A stretch of DNA of 33,953 nt from Rhodospirillaceae bacterium (GCA_029265995.1 JAJUFM010000019.1:1-33953), one strand, 5' to 3'; counted from the stretch's first letter, positions 1-8,669 are shown. The notes: generated by a model not told the origin, from the letters alone. Made by a program: numbers and translations.

Positions 1-398
1 ATGACGCCAATCGAGCCGACGATGGAACTTGGGTCCACCAGGATTTCATCGGCTGCAGTCGCGAGCCAGTAGCCTCCAGAAGCGCCTGCATCCTCGATGA
101 AGGCGAGCACTCGGACGCCCTTCTCGTCGGCAAGTTCGCGGATGTAGCGGGCAATCATCGCGGATTGGACGGGAGAGCCGCCGGGCGAATTGATCGCCAA
201 AGCCACGGCGGCCAATCGCTTCATCCGGAAGGCACGCTCCAGCGGCTCGCGCACCGTCTCGAAGGTCAGGCCACTGCGCAGGGGGCCAACCTGTCCGATC
301 ACGCCGCTCAGGCGGACAACCGGGACGACCGGCGGCGGATTGCGCAGACTCTGCAGCGGCAAAACCTTTCCCAACGTCTCGCGCAGATCGAAAGACAT
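1..398 (-). CDS. S49 family peptidase (SppA/SohB-like), 5' part only
   Basis: The first 132 residues of a serine peptidase of the S49 (signal peptide peptidase A / SohB) family are present; the gene runs off the left edge. The start is the ATG at 396-398, preceded by a purine-rich GAGAGA. Visible family hallmarks are the AINSPGGS strand-turn (residues about 68-75) and GASGGYW, whose Ser107 is the expected nucleophile; the general-base lysine would lie in the missing part. The family cleaves residual signal peptides or membrane protein fragments at the inner membrane. No N-terminal membrane segment is visible, so this is the short form. Only 4 nt separate it from the stop of the acetylpolyamine amidohydrolase upstream, so it could be read from the same transcript. 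Family assignment is firm; the exact substrate is unknown. Confidence 0.9.
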   Translation of the reverse strand, partial: MSFDLRETLGKVLPLQSLRNPPPVVPVVRLSGVIGQVGPLRSGLTFETVREPLERAFRMKRLAAVALAINSPGGSPVQSAMIARYIRELADEKGVRVLAFIEDAGASGGYWLATAADEILVDPSSIVGSIGV

Positions 399-402
399 TC
401 TC

Positions 403-1434
403 TCAGCCTTGTTGTTCAAATCCGGTGAGCACGTTCACCGTGTTGATGCCGATGGCTTCGACTGCGTAACCGCCTTCCATCACGAAGAGCGTGGGAATGC
501 CCAGACGAGCCATACGCCCTCCCATCCGCAGGTAGTCGTCGTGGTCCAGTCGAAAGTGGGAAATGGGATCTTCCTTGAAGGTATCGACGCCCAGTGAGAC
601 GACAAGGCCTTCTGCACCGAAACGATCTATGGCCTCGCAGGCTTCTTCCAGTGCTGCGAACCAAAGGTCGGGGCCGCTGCCCCAGCGCAGGGGAAAGTTG
701 GCGTTGTAGCCTTCGCCGGCGCCTGTCCCCTTTTCATCGGCATAACCCAGAAAATAGGGAAATTCCTGCAGCGGGTCGGCATGGATCGAGGCGAAGAAGA
801 CGTCGTCCCGATCATAGAAGATCGACTGGGTGCCGTTGCCGTGATGATAGTCCACATCCAGCACCGCCACCCTGGGGGCGCCCTGGTCGCGCCAGGCCTG
901 CGCCGCAATGGCAGCGTTGTTCAGGAAGCAGTAGCCGCCGTAGTAGTCAGCCGCGGCGTGGTGTCCAGGCGGGCGGCAGAGAGAGAAGACGCCGCGTTCG
1001 CCGGCGGTCAGTTCAGCAAGGCCCGTCAGCGCCACATCGACGGCTGAGGTTGCTGCCTTCCAGGTGCCGGCCGTTATCGGAGTTCCGGCGTCGAAGGAGA
1101 AGTGGGAGAGCTTGCCGTCAATGACCTCTGGCTCGCGGTCCCGCATGTCCCTCACGGCCCAATTGAGCGGTAGGGCGTCATGGGTCCGCCCCGTTTGGGT
1201 CCAGAGAGTCCAGGCTTCCTCCAGAAAGCTTACGAAGCGAGGCGCGTGGACGCGTAGGATGGGCTCCGTGCCGAAGGAGCGCGGTTCGATGACTTGGCCC
1301 AGGCCTGTTTCCTGGACGCGCGCCAGGATCATGTCGGCGCGCCGCGGCATTTCGAAACAGGGCATGAGCTTGCCGTCGACCAATTCAGCCTGGCCGTGCT
1401 GTAGCCGGTGATCCTCACTGTACACCGTCAGCAT
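403..1434 (-). CDS. aphA: Acetylpolyamine amidohydrolase (class II histone-deacetylase fold)
   Basis: Removes acetyl groups from acetylated polyamines such as acetylputrescine, acetylcadaverine or acetylspermidine, in the cytoplasm. The 343-residue protein carries RPPGHHA with the His158/His159 pair, the zinc ligands Asp195 and His197 (DVDYHHG) and Asp284 (GVDTF), and the transition-state Tyr323 (EGGY). This spacing agrees with what I recall of the characterised Mycoplana enzyme. The ATG at 1432-1434 follows the stop of the nitrilase-family gene by 3 nt, with GGAGG inside the end of that gene, so the two are translationally coupled. Context (PotABCD importer upstream) supports polyamine rather than histone or acetoin substrates. 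Confidence in the family is very high and in the substrate class high. Confidence 0.93.
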   Translation of the reverse strand: MLTVYSEDHRLQHGQAELVDGKLMPCFEMPRRADMILARVQETGLGQVIEPRSFGTEPILRVHAPRFVSFLEEAWTLWTQTGRTHDALPLNWAVRDMRDREPEVIDGKLSHFSFDAGTPITAGTWKAATSAVDVALTGLAELTAGERGVFSLCRPPGHHAAADYYGGYCFLNNAAIAAQAWRDQGAPRVAVLDVDYHHGNGTQSIFYDRDDVFFASIHADPLQEFPYFLGYADEKGTGAGEGYNANFPLRWGSGPDLWFAALEEACEAIDRFGAEGLVVSLGVDTFKEDPISHFRLDHDDYLRMGGRMARLGIPTLFVMEGGYAVEAIGINTVNVLTGFEQQG

Positions 1435-1437
1435 CGA

Positions 1438-2358
1438 TCAGCCTCCAACTAGCTCCACGTGGGCCGCATCCCAAGCGCCTGGCCACACCTCGGCATCTCC
1501 GCCGCGCAGGGAGTCCAGCGCTCCGAGCGGAACATCGGCGATCACAAAGGGACCGAAGCCTTCGGCCTGCGCGACAGGGGGGACTTCCACCGCGCGCCCG
1601 TGACTGCCCAGCCTCTCCTCACAAGGGAGGAAGAGACTGCAGCCCGATATCGTTCCGGCCCGCTGCTTTCCATAGGCTGCCGCGCCGATGGTGCCGCACA
1701 CCCCAATGGCAGCCTGCAGTTCTACCGCACGCGCCTTGGCGCAGCTGAAGACCCTGTGGTAGCCGGCGAGTCGGCCGGTCTGGGAGGGGACGAGGACGAG
1801 GTCGGGGCGTGCCGGCGCCAGTTTCGCCGCCAGCGACGGTAGCTCGATGTCCAGGCAAATGACGACTGCGATCCGGATCCCGTTCCAGGTCACGAGATGC
1901 AGCTGCCGACCGGTCGAGAGGTTCCAGCTTTCGGGATCCTTCTCGGCTGGAGTCAGGCAGAGCTTGTCCTGGGCGATGGTTTGGCCGTCGGGCAACAGGA
2001 TCCAGGCGCGATTCAGCCAGGGGGGATTTCCGTCTGTGGTTTCCGCTGGAACGGGCATGGTGCCGGCGACGAGTGCGACGCCATGCTTCGCTGGCAGGCC
2101 GCGGATGGCTTCCAGGGCTGCTGCTGACTGTTCAGCCAGCCAGGGAATTTCGGCGCTCGCCGCCAGGCCCGGAGGCGCGAAAGAGAGCCACTGTTCGGCC
2201 GCATACTCGGGCATCAGAAGAAGTTGAGCGCCAGCCCCGGCAACCTCCGCCAGTCTGGCATCTATCATGTCCGCCCATTCGCCAATGTCTTTCAGCGGGT
2301 GGCCAATGTTGGTCGCCCAAAGGGCAAGGCGGAAGGTGGAAGGACGCTGACTTGCCAT
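1438..2358 (-). CDS. Carbon-nitrogen hydrolase (nitrilase superfamily amidohydrolase)
   Basis: A 306-residue member of the nitrilase superfamily, which hydrolyses amide or carbamoyl C-N bonds through a Glu-Lys-Cys triad. All three residues are visible: Glu51 in LLMPEYAAEQ, Lys132 in AQDKLCLTP and Cys168 in VVICLDIELP. The length is usual for a single-domain member. It sits between the PotABCD-type importer and the acetylpolyamine amidohydrolase, so an amide derivative of a polyamine (for example an N-carbamoyl or gamma-glutamyl form) is a reasonable substrate, but this is inferred from context only. The Shine-Dalgarno is weak (GAAGAAG). A strong terminator hairpin lies just upstream of the start, so transcription would need readthrough or a promoter inside that short gap. 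Confidence 0.85.
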   Translation of the reverse strand: MASQRPSTFRLALWATNIGHPLKDIGEWADMIDARLAEVAGAGAQLLLMPEYAAEQWLSFAPPGLAASAEIPWLAEQSAAALEAIRGLPAKHGVALVAGTMPVPAETTDGNPPWLNRAWILLPDGQTIAQDKLCLTPAEKDPESWNLSTGRQLHLVTWNGIRIAVVICLDIELPSLAAKLAPARPDLVLVPSQTGRLAGYHRVFSCAKARAVELQAAIGVCGTIGAAAYGKQRAGTISGCSLFLPCEERLGSHGRAVEVPPVAQAEGFGPFVIADVPLGALDSLRGGDAEVWPGAWDAAHVELVGG

Positions 2359-2381
2359 GATGCTTCTTCACAACTCACGAG

Positions 2382-2430
2382 AAAAAAGCACAGGGTCGGA
2401 AGGCGAGAAGCTCCCGCTTCCGGCCCTGTG
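2382..2430 (-). terminator. Rho-independent terminator after the polyamine-binding protein gene
   Basis: Read on the minus strand, an almost continuous stem of about 18 bp is formed by CACAGGGCCGGAAG and its partner CTTCCGACCCTGTG, extended inward by GCGGGA/TCTCGC with one mismatch and one bulge. It is followed at once by six T (plus positions 2382-2387). It begins 16 nt after the potD-like stop and ends 23 nt before the start of the next gene on the same strand. It should end most transcripts of the importer genes. Confidence 0.85.
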
Positions 2431-2445
2431 CCAATCCGATTAGCT

Positions 2446-3489
2446 CTAGCTGCGCAGGCGGGTCCAGACGCGGTTGCGTAGTTCCCGTGCCTTCACGGAG
2501 CAATCTTCCGTCGGCCGCAGCCGGTCTGCATACTCTTCCGGCATGTTCACCGCCGGGTCCTCGACAAGCGACTCATCCATAAAGTCGCTCGAGCCACGAA
2601 TGGCGTTCATATAGCCGGTGTAGTTCGACGCGATTGCGATGTTCTCCGGAGCCATCATCCAGTTGATGAAGGTCTTGGCGTTTTCCAGGTTGGGCGCTCC
2701 CTTTGGAACCATAAAGTTGTCGTTCCAGAAGCTCATGCCCTCCTTGGGGTAGACGTAGACGAGGCTATCCCGCTGCTGCTTGGCCCGATGGGCAGCGCCG
2801 TTGAACTGCATGTGCATGATCAATTCACCGGCGGCCATGCGGTCGATTGTGCCATCGGACTGGTACATGGCCACATGGGGCGCTTGGGCCTGCAGCACGT
2901 CCAGAATCTGCTGTGCCTCCGCGGGATCTTCGGTGCACTTGAAAATGCCGCTGTAGTAGGCGGCCGCGTTGTAGGCCTCTACCTCGTCATTCAGAACGGC
3001 GATCTGGCCGCTCAATTCTGCACGTGGCTCGAAGAACTCCTTCCAGCTTTCCTCCAGCTCACCCTCGACGCGGGCGCTGTCGTAAGTAAAGCCGGTGGTG
3101 CCCCAGAGGTAAGGCGCCGAGTAGGCACGCTCCGGATCTTGGCGGGGGCTGTCGTGAGGCTTGGTGACGTTTGCGAAGTTCTCCATCTCGCCCGTGTCGA
3201 TGCGCTCAACCAGCCCCTCTTCGATCATGATTTCCATCATGTAGTCGGAGGGGACCACGACATCATAGCCGGCAGCGCCGGCCTGCAGACGGGCCAGCAT
3301 CGTCTCATTGGAATCGTACACGTCGAGGGTGACGGAAATGCCCGTGTCCTCCTCGAACTTCTTAAGTAGTTCCGGTGGGAAGTAGTTGGACCAGTTGTAA
3401 AGGTAAAGCTCATTTGCATCGGCGGCCTGGCCGATCCCCATGCACAGGCTGGCTGCAACGCCAGCTGCCAGTAGTGAAGTGCGTTTCAT
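2446..3489 (-). CDS. potD: Periplasmic polyamine-binding protein (PotD/PotF family)
   Basis: Substrate-binding component of a spermidine/putrescine-type ABC importer, exported to the periplasm. The chosen ATG at 3487-3489 gives 347 residues beginning MKRTSLLAAGVAASLCMG with a typical Sec signal peptide ending near AADA, and is preceded by GGGAGAG at a good distance. An in-frame extension upstream to 3783 lies over the permease gene and is not credible. The mature protein starts LYLYNWSNYFPPELL and continues with the GYDVVVPSDYMM segment, both typical of PotD/PotF. It follows the two permease genes with a 65-nt gap and is followed by a strong terminator. Whether it prefers spermidine, putrescine or an acetylated polyamine cannot be read from sequence alone; the neighbouring acetylpolyamine amidohydrolase hints at the last. 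Confidence 0.92.
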   Translation of the reverse strand: MKRTSLLAAGVAASLCMGIGQAADANELYLYNWSNYFPPELLKKFEEDTGISVTLDVYDSNETMLARLQAGAAGYDVVVPSDYMMEIMIEEGLVERIDTGEMENFANVTKPHDSPRQDPERAYSAPYLWGTTGFTYDSARVEGELEESWKEFFEPRAELSGQIAVLNDEVEAYNAAAYYSGIFKCTEDPAEAQQILDVLQAQAPHVAMYQSDGTIDRMAAGELIMHMQFNGAAHRAKQQRDSLVYVYPKEGMSFWNDNFMVPKGAPNLENAKTFINWMMAPENIAIASNYTGYMNAIRGSSDFMDESLVEDPAVNMPEEYADRLRPTEDCSVKARELRNRVWTRLRS

Positions 3490-3554
3490 CGCTTGTTCTC
3501 TCCCATTAGATGCCAACCGCCCTACGGCCAGCTTCAAAACTGCCAGTGGCAGCG

Positions 3555-4349
3555 TCAACGCCGCATGCGTCCCACCAGGAACGACAGGGTAACGAAGGTA
3601 ATCGAAATCAACAGCATCAGGGCCGAAACCGCATTCACTTCCGGTGTGATACCGATGCGGATCATCCCGAAGATATAAACGGGCAGGGTGGTCGCGCCCG
3701 CACCTGCCACGAAGTAGGTGATGACGAAGGTATCCAGCGAGATGATAAAGGCGAGCATCGCTCCGGAGAGGATGCCCGGCCACAAGAGCGGCAGGGTAAT
3801 CCTTCGGAAGGTCCTCCAGGGATCTGCATAGAGGTCCGAGGCCGCTTCCTCAAGCCTGGGATCCATACCCTGCAAGCGCGCCCGGATCGGCAGGTAAGCG
3901 AAGGGAATGCAGAAGACCGTATGGGCTATGATGACAGTCAACAGTCCCAGCCTGATGCCGATGATTACGAAGAACAGCAGCGTCGCGACGGCGGTCACGA
4001 TCTCCGGCACGATCAGGGGCAGAGCGATAACCGCGTTGACGGCCTGCTGCCGGCGAAAGCGTTCCCGGGTCATGCAGAGCGCCGCCATGATCGCCGCGAG
4101 CGTGGCGATGAAGGTGGCGCTGCTCGCCACGATCAGCGAGTTGCGGGCCGCGCGGATCATGTCGCTGTTGTTGAGGGCGACGCTGTACCAGTCGAACGTA
4201 AAGCCAGTCCAGATGGTCGCCAGGCGGTTCTCGTTGAAGGAGAAGGCGATCAGGATGAAAATCGGCAGGTAGAGGTAGGCAAAGACAAATGCCGCCGTAG
4301 GCGCAACACCGGGAAAGCGCCAGAGAGGGTTGCCGCGACGCTTCAGCAT
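3555..4349 (-). CDS. potC: Polyamine ABC transporter permease (PotC family)
   Basis: Inner-membrane subunit of the polyamine importer, 264 residues with about six hydrophobic membrane segments. The cytoplasmic coupling loop LEEAASDLYADPWRTFRRITLPLLWPG (described here by its EAA and G positions, near residue 165) is the EAA motif that contacts the ATPase. I chose the ATG at 4347-4349 because it has GAGGGTAGG directly upstream and falls 10 nt after the PotB-like stop; a longer in-frame start at 4397 would overlap that gene by 38 nt. The end of the protein (SFLVGRMRR) is charged and cytoplasmic. The gene is part of the potABCD-type operon. Confidence 0.92.
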   Translation of the reverse strand: MLKRRGNPLWRFPGVAPTAAFVFAYLYLPIFILIAFSFNENRLATIWTGFTFDWYSVALNNSDMIRAARNSLIVASSATFIATLAAIMAALCMTRERFRRQQAVNAVIALPLIVPEIVTAVATLLFFVIIGIRLGLLTVIIAHTVFCIPFAYLPIRARLQGMDPRLEEAASDLYADPWRTFRRITLPLLWPGILSGAMLAFIISLDTFVITYFVAGAGATTLPVYIFGMIRIGITPEVNAVSALMLLISITFVTLSFLVGRMRR

Positions 4350-4359
4350 CCTACCCTCG

Positions 4360-5253
4360 TCATGCCTGACCCGGCGCACGACGGTAGCGCCGCGCATAGA
4401 GCATCATGGCGAGCAATACGAGCGCCAGGAGCACGAAGGCCAGAGCTGCTCCGAAGGGCCAGTTGCGCGCTGCGCCGAACTGCCCCTGGATCAGGTTGCC
4501 GATCATAAGCTGCCTCGACCCGCCCAGCAGCTCTGGCGTGACATAGGCACCCAGAGAGGGGATGAACACCAGAATGCTCCCGGCGGCGATGCCCGGCATG
4601 GCGAGGGGGAGCACGATGCGCCGCAACGCCTGCCACTTGCTGGCGCCGAGGTCGTAGGCGGCCTCCACAAGGCGCAGGTCGATTTTCTCAAGGCTTGCGT
4701 AGATCGGCAGGATCATGAAGGGCAGAAATGAGTAGGTGAGCCCTACGCCTACCGCAAAGGGCGTATAGAGCAGGCGGATCGGCTCACTGCTCAACCCGAG
4801 CCACTGCAGGCCGCCGTTAATCAGACCGCTGTCTCGCAGCAGCAGGATCCAGGCGTAGTTGCGCACCAGCAGGTTCGTCCAGAAGGGAATGGTGACCAGG
4901 AAGATCAGCAGGTTGCGCCAGCGCGCAGGCTGCAGCGACATGTAGAAGGCTGTGGGCAGCCCGATCAGCAGCGCGATGATGGTGGTCGAAAGCGCCAGCA
5001 GGAAGGAGCGGGCGAAGATCCGGAGGTAGTCGATATTGACCACCAGGTTGTCCATCAGGTCGCGCTCGAACAAGAAGCGCACGTAGGCTTCTACGGTATG
5101 CTGTCCCCACTGCACGCCGCCGGCCATGCCGCGTTCCAGGATGGAGACATAACCCATCAGGAAGAGGGGCAGCAGCATGAAGAAGCCGATGATGAAGAGC
5201 GCTGGCCCGAGCAGGAGCGAGCGACGCAGCAGTCGGCCCATCCCCCCGCCCAT
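4360..5253 (-). CDS. potB: Polyamine ABC transporter permease (PotB family)
   Basis: First inner-membrane permease subunit of the importer, about 297 residues. It shows a short basic N-terminus (MGRLLRRSLLLGP), six hydrophobic segments and the EAA loop with LVEAAYDLGASKWQALRRIVLPLAMPG as its core (Glu-Ala-Ala near residue 201). The ATG at 5251-5253 overlaps the stop of the ATPase gene as TGATG, a normal coupled start; a TTG one codon earlier and an ATG four codons later (5239-5241) are alternatives. It pairs with the PotC-like permease as a heterodimer. Confidence 0.92.
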   Translation of the reverse strand: MGGGMGRLLRRSLLLGPALFIIGFFMLLPLFLMGYVSILERGMAGGVQWGQHTVEAYVRFLFERDLMDNLVVNIDYLRIFARSFLLALSTTIIALLIGLPTAFYMSLQPARWRNLLIFLVTIPFWTNLLVRNYAWILLLRDSGLINGGLQWLGLSSEPIRLLYTPFAVGVGLTYSFLPFMILPIYASLEKIDLRLVEAAYDLGASKWQALRRIVLPLAMPGIAAGSILVFIPSLGAYVTPELLGGSRQLMIGNLIQGQFGAARNWPFGAALAFVLLALVLLAMMLYARRYRRAPGQA

Positions 5254-6347
5254 CAATCCTGGAGAACCCGGACAGCGTCCGGCGCGATGTGGAGCCGAAC
5301 CTCTTCCCCTTCGGCAAAGCCCCCGCCAGCGCCGCTGCGGTTCTGGCGCCGCACCACGAAAGGCGTGGGGTCATTTCCCAGACGGAGCCGGTAATGAGTG
5401 TCTGTTCCGAAGTAGACGAGTTGTTCGACCCTAGCGGGCAGGCCCGGGCCGTCACGTTGCAGTTCCGCCCGCTCCGGCCGCACAGCCAGTGTTACGGCCG
5501 CGCCCTCTTGATGGCCGCCATCATCCTGGCCCTGCAGTTCCCCTCCGCCATCAAGATCAAAAATGGCGCGGCTGCCGTCTCGGCGGGACAGGCGAGCCGA
5601 CAGCAGATTTGTTTCTCCGATGAAGTCAGCCACGAAGCGGCTTGTGGGATGCTCATAAATTTCCGTGGGGCTGCCGACCTGAAGCACCTGACCTTCGTTC
5701 ATGACCGCGATGCGGTCCGACATGGTGAGTGCTTCTTCCTGATCATGTGTCACGAAGACAAAGGTAATGCCGGTCTCGTTCTGCAGACGCTTCAGTTCGA
5801 TCTGCATATCCTTCCGAAGCTTTAGATCGAGTGCCGACAAGGGCTCATCGAGCAGAAGAACCTTCGGCTGATTGGCGAGGGCGCGTGCCAAAGCAACACG
5901 TTGCTGCTGCCCGCCTGAAAGCTGCGCCGGGCGCCGTTCGCCCATGCCGCTCAGCTTGACCAGCGAAAGCATTCTCTCGACCCGGGCCTTGATGTCCTGC
6001 CGCGGCGTTCGCTGCATCTCGAGGCCAAAAGCCACGTTCTCCGCCACGCTCATGTGAGGGAAAAGCGCATAGGACTGGAAGACCGTGTTGACGGGCCGCC
6101 GGTGCGGCGGCCGGTGCGCCATCGGCTGTCCTTCCAGCAAGAGCTCGCCGCTCGTCGGCTGCTCGAAGCCGGCTACCAGACGCAGGAGAGTCGTCTTTCC
6201 GCAGCCCGATGGGCCGAGAAGCGTGAAGAACTCATTTTCTCGAATGATGAGGTCCACGCCGTCGAGTGCACGCACTTCGCCACCCGGGCCATCGAATATC
6301 TTCGTGAGCCGCTGTGTCTCAATGGCCGCCCCTGACGTCGCCTGCAT
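5253..6347 (-). CDS. potA: Polyamine ABC transporter ATP-binding protein (PotA family)
   Basis: ATPase that powers polyamine import. From the ATG at 6345-6347 the protein has 364 residues: Walker [10 protein letters not shown] (45-53), Q-loop near FQSYALFPH (90-98), ABC signature LSGGQQQR (143-150), Walker B VLLLDEP (163-169), the switch His in FVTHDQEE near 200, and a C-terminal TOBE-like substrate-sensing region. AGGAGATC stands just before this ATG, which decides the start; the frame stays open up to 6518 but without a better signal. It is the first gene of the minus-strand potA-potB-potC-potD block. The 160 nt upstream, up to the methyltransferase stop, should hold its promoter, though I could not identify one with confidence. 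Confidence 0.94.
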   Translation of the reverse strand: MQATSGAAIETQRLTKIFDGPGGEVRALDGVDLIIRENEFFTLLGPSGCGKTTLLRLVAGFEQPTSGELLLEGQPMAHRPPHRRPVNTVFQSYALFPHMSVAENVAFGLEMQRTPRQDIKARVERMLSLVKLSGMGERRPAQLSGGQQQRVALARALANQPKVLLLDEPLSALDLKLRKDMQIELKRLQNETGITFVFVTHDQEEALTMSDRIAVMNEGQVLQVGSPTEIYEHPTSRFVADFIGETNLLSARLSRRDGSRAIFDLDGGGELQGQDDGGHQEGAAVTLAVRPERAELQRDGPGLPARVEQLVYFGTDTHYRLRLGNDPTPFVVRRQNRSGAGGGFAEGEEVRLHIAPDAVRVLQD

Positions 6348-6507
6348 CTGATCTCCTACGCTCCGCAGGTGAATGGCGCCCGCAGTATCGGAAGTGGCGC
6401 AGTTCTGGCAACCAGCATTTTCCGCTTCATTCCTGGCCCTCTTGGAGCGGAGCAGGTTCCGGCGAGTGTGTGGGATGATCTGATCTTGGCACCTGGACGC
6501 GATTCCT

Positions 6508-7308
6508 TCACGGCACAAGATTTAGGGCATCGCCCCTTCTTAAAACGGCTTCCGCGGCAGCACTAAAGCCTCCGCCGGGTTCGTGCAGGACAAGATCTGG
6601 CAACAGCAGCAGTGGTGCCCGCTTGCTCTTGCGGACGGTAACGATTACCCGCTTTGCCGGCCGATCTCGAAAAGCGCGCAACGGGAGAATGCGCGCCTCG
6701 CCAGCTTTGCCCCGCAAGAGGCTCAGGATCTCGTCCAGACGGTCGGCTCGGTGAATCAGTGTGAGGCGGCCCCCAGCGGACAGTCGATCCAGGGCCGCAG
6801 CGATCCAGTGGCTGAGCTCGGCTTCCTTCTCCACATTCGCCGCCGCGCGCGTTGCGGTGGGGGACGCCGTTGCTGCGTTCGCAGGCAGGTAAGGCGGATT
6901 CATGAATACCTGGTCGACCTGGATCGGGAGTTCGCCGGGCGGGGACAAGAGATTTCCGACAACAACATCCAGCTTTACGCCATTCAGTGCCGCGTTGCGC
7001 TGCGCCAATGCGGCGAGCTCGTGATTCAGTTCCAGGCCGGTGACGTCGAGACCCGCCACCCGGGTCAGCAGACAGAGCGATGCCGCGCCGCTACCGCAGC
7101 CCAACTCGATCAACCTTTCTCCTGGCCGTGCCGGGACGGCGGCGGCCAGAAGGACGGGGTCAATCGCTACCCGATATCCCTGCGCGGGTTGCAGCAACTT
7201 CACCTGCCCATCCAAAAGAGCGCATTCAGCTATCTCTTCCGGGTGGTGATGATGAAGGCAGCCTTCTTCTGGCTTGGGCGCCCAGGCCTTTTCCGGATCC
7301 TCAATCAT
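6508..7308 (-). CDS. tRNA1(Val) A37 N6-methyltransferase-like protein
   Basis: A 266-residue SAM-dependent methyltransferase of the TrmN6/YfiC type. It has the SAM-binding ELGCGSG (68-74) and the N6-adenine catalytic motif NPPY (137-140), preceded by DQVFM. These enzymes methylate A37 of tRNA1(Val). The N-terminal region includes a run of four histidines (about 19-22) that is not part of the fold. The ATG at 7306-7308 overlaps the end of the DUF2007 gene by 8 nt, a coupled start; a longer form from 7365 would overlap far more. RNA versus protein target is not decided by these motifs alone, since PrmC-type enzymes also carry NPPY, but the length and layout fit TrmN6. Confidence 0.8.
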   Translation of the reverse strand: MIEDPEKAWAPKPEEGCLHHHHPEEIAECALLDGQVKLLQPAQGYRVAIDPVLLAAAVPARPGERLIELGCGSGAASLCLLTRVAGLDVTGLELNHELAALAQRNAALNGVKLDVVVGNLLSPPGELPIQVDQVFMNPPYLPANAATASPTATRAAANVEKEAELSHWIAAALDRLSAGGRLTLIHRADRLDEILSLLRGKAGEARILPLRAFRDRPAKRVIVTVRKSKRAPLLLLPDLVLHEPGGGFSAAAEAVLRRGDALNLVP

Positions 7309-7519
7309 CGTCCAAAACCTCTCCCGATTCGCGCATGATCCGACGGGCGCGAGCGAAATCCACATCCTCCACCATCAGCCGCCTGCGGATGGCCAGGGCC
7401 GAACCTTCCAGAACCGAGGCGTGGGCGTCGAACACGAGATGCGGAATTTGCGCATCCGTCAGCAGCGCTTGCAGCCAGGAGAGTTTTACCAGGTCGTTCG
7501 TTCGCAGAAGTTCCCGCAC
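7301..7519 (-). CDS. DUF2007 domain protein (putative signal-transducing)
   Basis: A small protein of 72 residues if started at the GTG at 7517-7519, giving VRELLRTNDLVKLSWLQALL, the typical beginning of DUF2007 proteins; AAGG lies just upstream. An ATG at 7583-7585 would add 22 residues that do not look like family sequence. The compact alpha-beta (ferredoxin-like) domain has the usual LSWLQALLTDAQIPHLV core and DFARARRIM near the end. No biochemical function is established for the family. It overlaps the methyltransferase gene by 8 nt and is divergent from the polyprenyl synthase gene, with about 100 nt between them for both promoters. Confidence 0.8.
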   Translation of the reverse strand: MRELLRTNDLVKLSWLQALLTDAQIPHLVFDAHASVLEGSALAIRRRLMVEDVDFARARRIMRESGEVLDDD

Positions 7520-7619
7520 ATCCTTTTCCCTTCCGCTTGACCGAAGGTCCAGCCGTCCTATTGTGCCTGCGCCAGCTTGCGGCATGGCTCGTTGTAAAAC
7601 AATCGACTAAGGGCATGTA

Positions 7620-8636
7620 ATGGTTGCAGGTGATCAGGCAGTCGCACCGAATTCTCGGTCTTCCAGCCTTCAACCGCTGCTGGATCTCGTCGGCGCTGAT
7701 CTGAAGCGGGTCAACGCCCTGATCCTTGAGCACATGCAGTCGTCGGTCCCTCTGATACCTCAGGTGGCAGAGCACATCATCGCGGCTGGAGGCAAGCGTT
7801 TACGGCCGCTGCTGGTTCTGGCGGGCGCGCGTTTGGTTGGGGTCGACAATGACCGGCCACTGGCACTCGCGGCCTGCGTTGAATTCATCCATACAGCGAC
7901 CTTGCTGCACGATGACGTGGTCGATGAAAGCGATCTGCGCCGTGGGCGCCAGACCGCCAAGGCAGTTTTCGGCAACCAGGCGAGCGTGTTGGTGGGGGAC
8001 TTCCTTTTCAGCCGCGCCTTCCAGCTCATGGTTGCCGATGGCTCGCTTGCCGTACTGAAGCTTCTTGCCGACACCGCGGCAACGCTCGCTGAGGGCGAGG
8101 TGCATCAGTTGATGACGGCGCACGACACGGCCACGGACGAAGAGGTCTATCTTCAGGTCATTCGTGCCAAAACTGCCGTCCTTTTTGCTGCCTCCGCTGA
8201 AGTGGGGGGCCTGGTGGGCGAACGACCTCAAACGGAAATTGATGCCTTGCGGGGCTATGGCGAAAACCTCGGCATGGCGTTCCAGGTGGTCGATGATGTT
8301 CTGGACTACCTGCCAGAGGCGGAAAGCCGCGGAAAAGCTTTGGGGGACGACTTCCGTGAGGGAAAGCTGACTCTCCCGGTGATTCTCGCCTTTCAGGCCG
8401 GATCCGAGGAGGAGAGAACCTTCTGGAAAAGGTGTCTCGAAGAAGGGGAGCAGCAGGAGGAGGATCTATCCCATGCTCTTACGCTCCTCGAACGGCACCG
8501 GGCGTTGGATCGAGCGAAGGAAAGGGCGCAAGCCTTCGCAGTGGAGGCGCATCGAGCCCTGGAGGCTTTCCCGCCAAGTGACGCCCGCGAGGCGCTGAAG
8601 CACGCGGTCGACTTCACGATCGATCGGCTGTTCTGA
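7620..8636 (+). CDS. ispB: Polyprenyl diphosphate synthase (octaprenyl/decaprenyl type)
   Basis: Long-chain trans-prenyl transferase that builds the isoprenoid side chain of ubiquinone from FPP and IPP, acting at the cytoplasmic membrane face. The 338-residue protein shows GGKRLRP (57-63), the first aspartate-rich motif LLHDDVVDESD (Asp98, Asp99, Asp102) and the second QVVDDVLDY (Asp226, Asp227, Asp230), followed by GDDFREGKLTLP. The residues before the first DDxxD (about 90-96) are small or medium in size, consistent with a long product, but chain length (C40 or C50) is not certain. The ATG at 7620 has AAGGG 6 nt upstream. The gene converges with pgsA. Confidence 0.93.
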   Translation: MVAGDQAVAPNSRSSSLQPLLDLVGADLKRVNALILEHMQSSVPLIPQVAEHIIAAGGKRLRPLLVLAGARLVGVDNDRPLALAACVEFIHTATLLHDDVVDESDLRRGRQTAKAVFGNQASVLVGDFLFSRAFQLMVADGSLAVLKLLADTAATLAEGEVHQLMTAHDTATDEEVYLQVIRAKTAVLFAASAEVGGLVGERPQTEIDALRGYGENLGMAFQVVDDVLDYLPEAESRGKALGDDFREGKLTLPVILAFQAGSEEERTFWKRCLEEGEQQEEDLSHALTLLERHRALDRAKERAQAFAVEAHRALEAFPPSDAREALKHAVDFTIDRLF

Positions 8637-8669
8637 CAGCCGCGACCTTCGCCCCATGCTTGGACAGCT

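Noticed and set aside
3510-4508. 332-codon plus-strand frame
   Set aside because: Lies antisense over the two permease genes, which have clear family motifs; its translation is Gly/Arg/Asp-rich without any domain.
6348-6518. In-frame upstream extension of the PotA-like gene
   Set aside because: The ATG at 6347 has a strong AGGAGA; the extension has cysteine-rich, non-family sequence and no signal.
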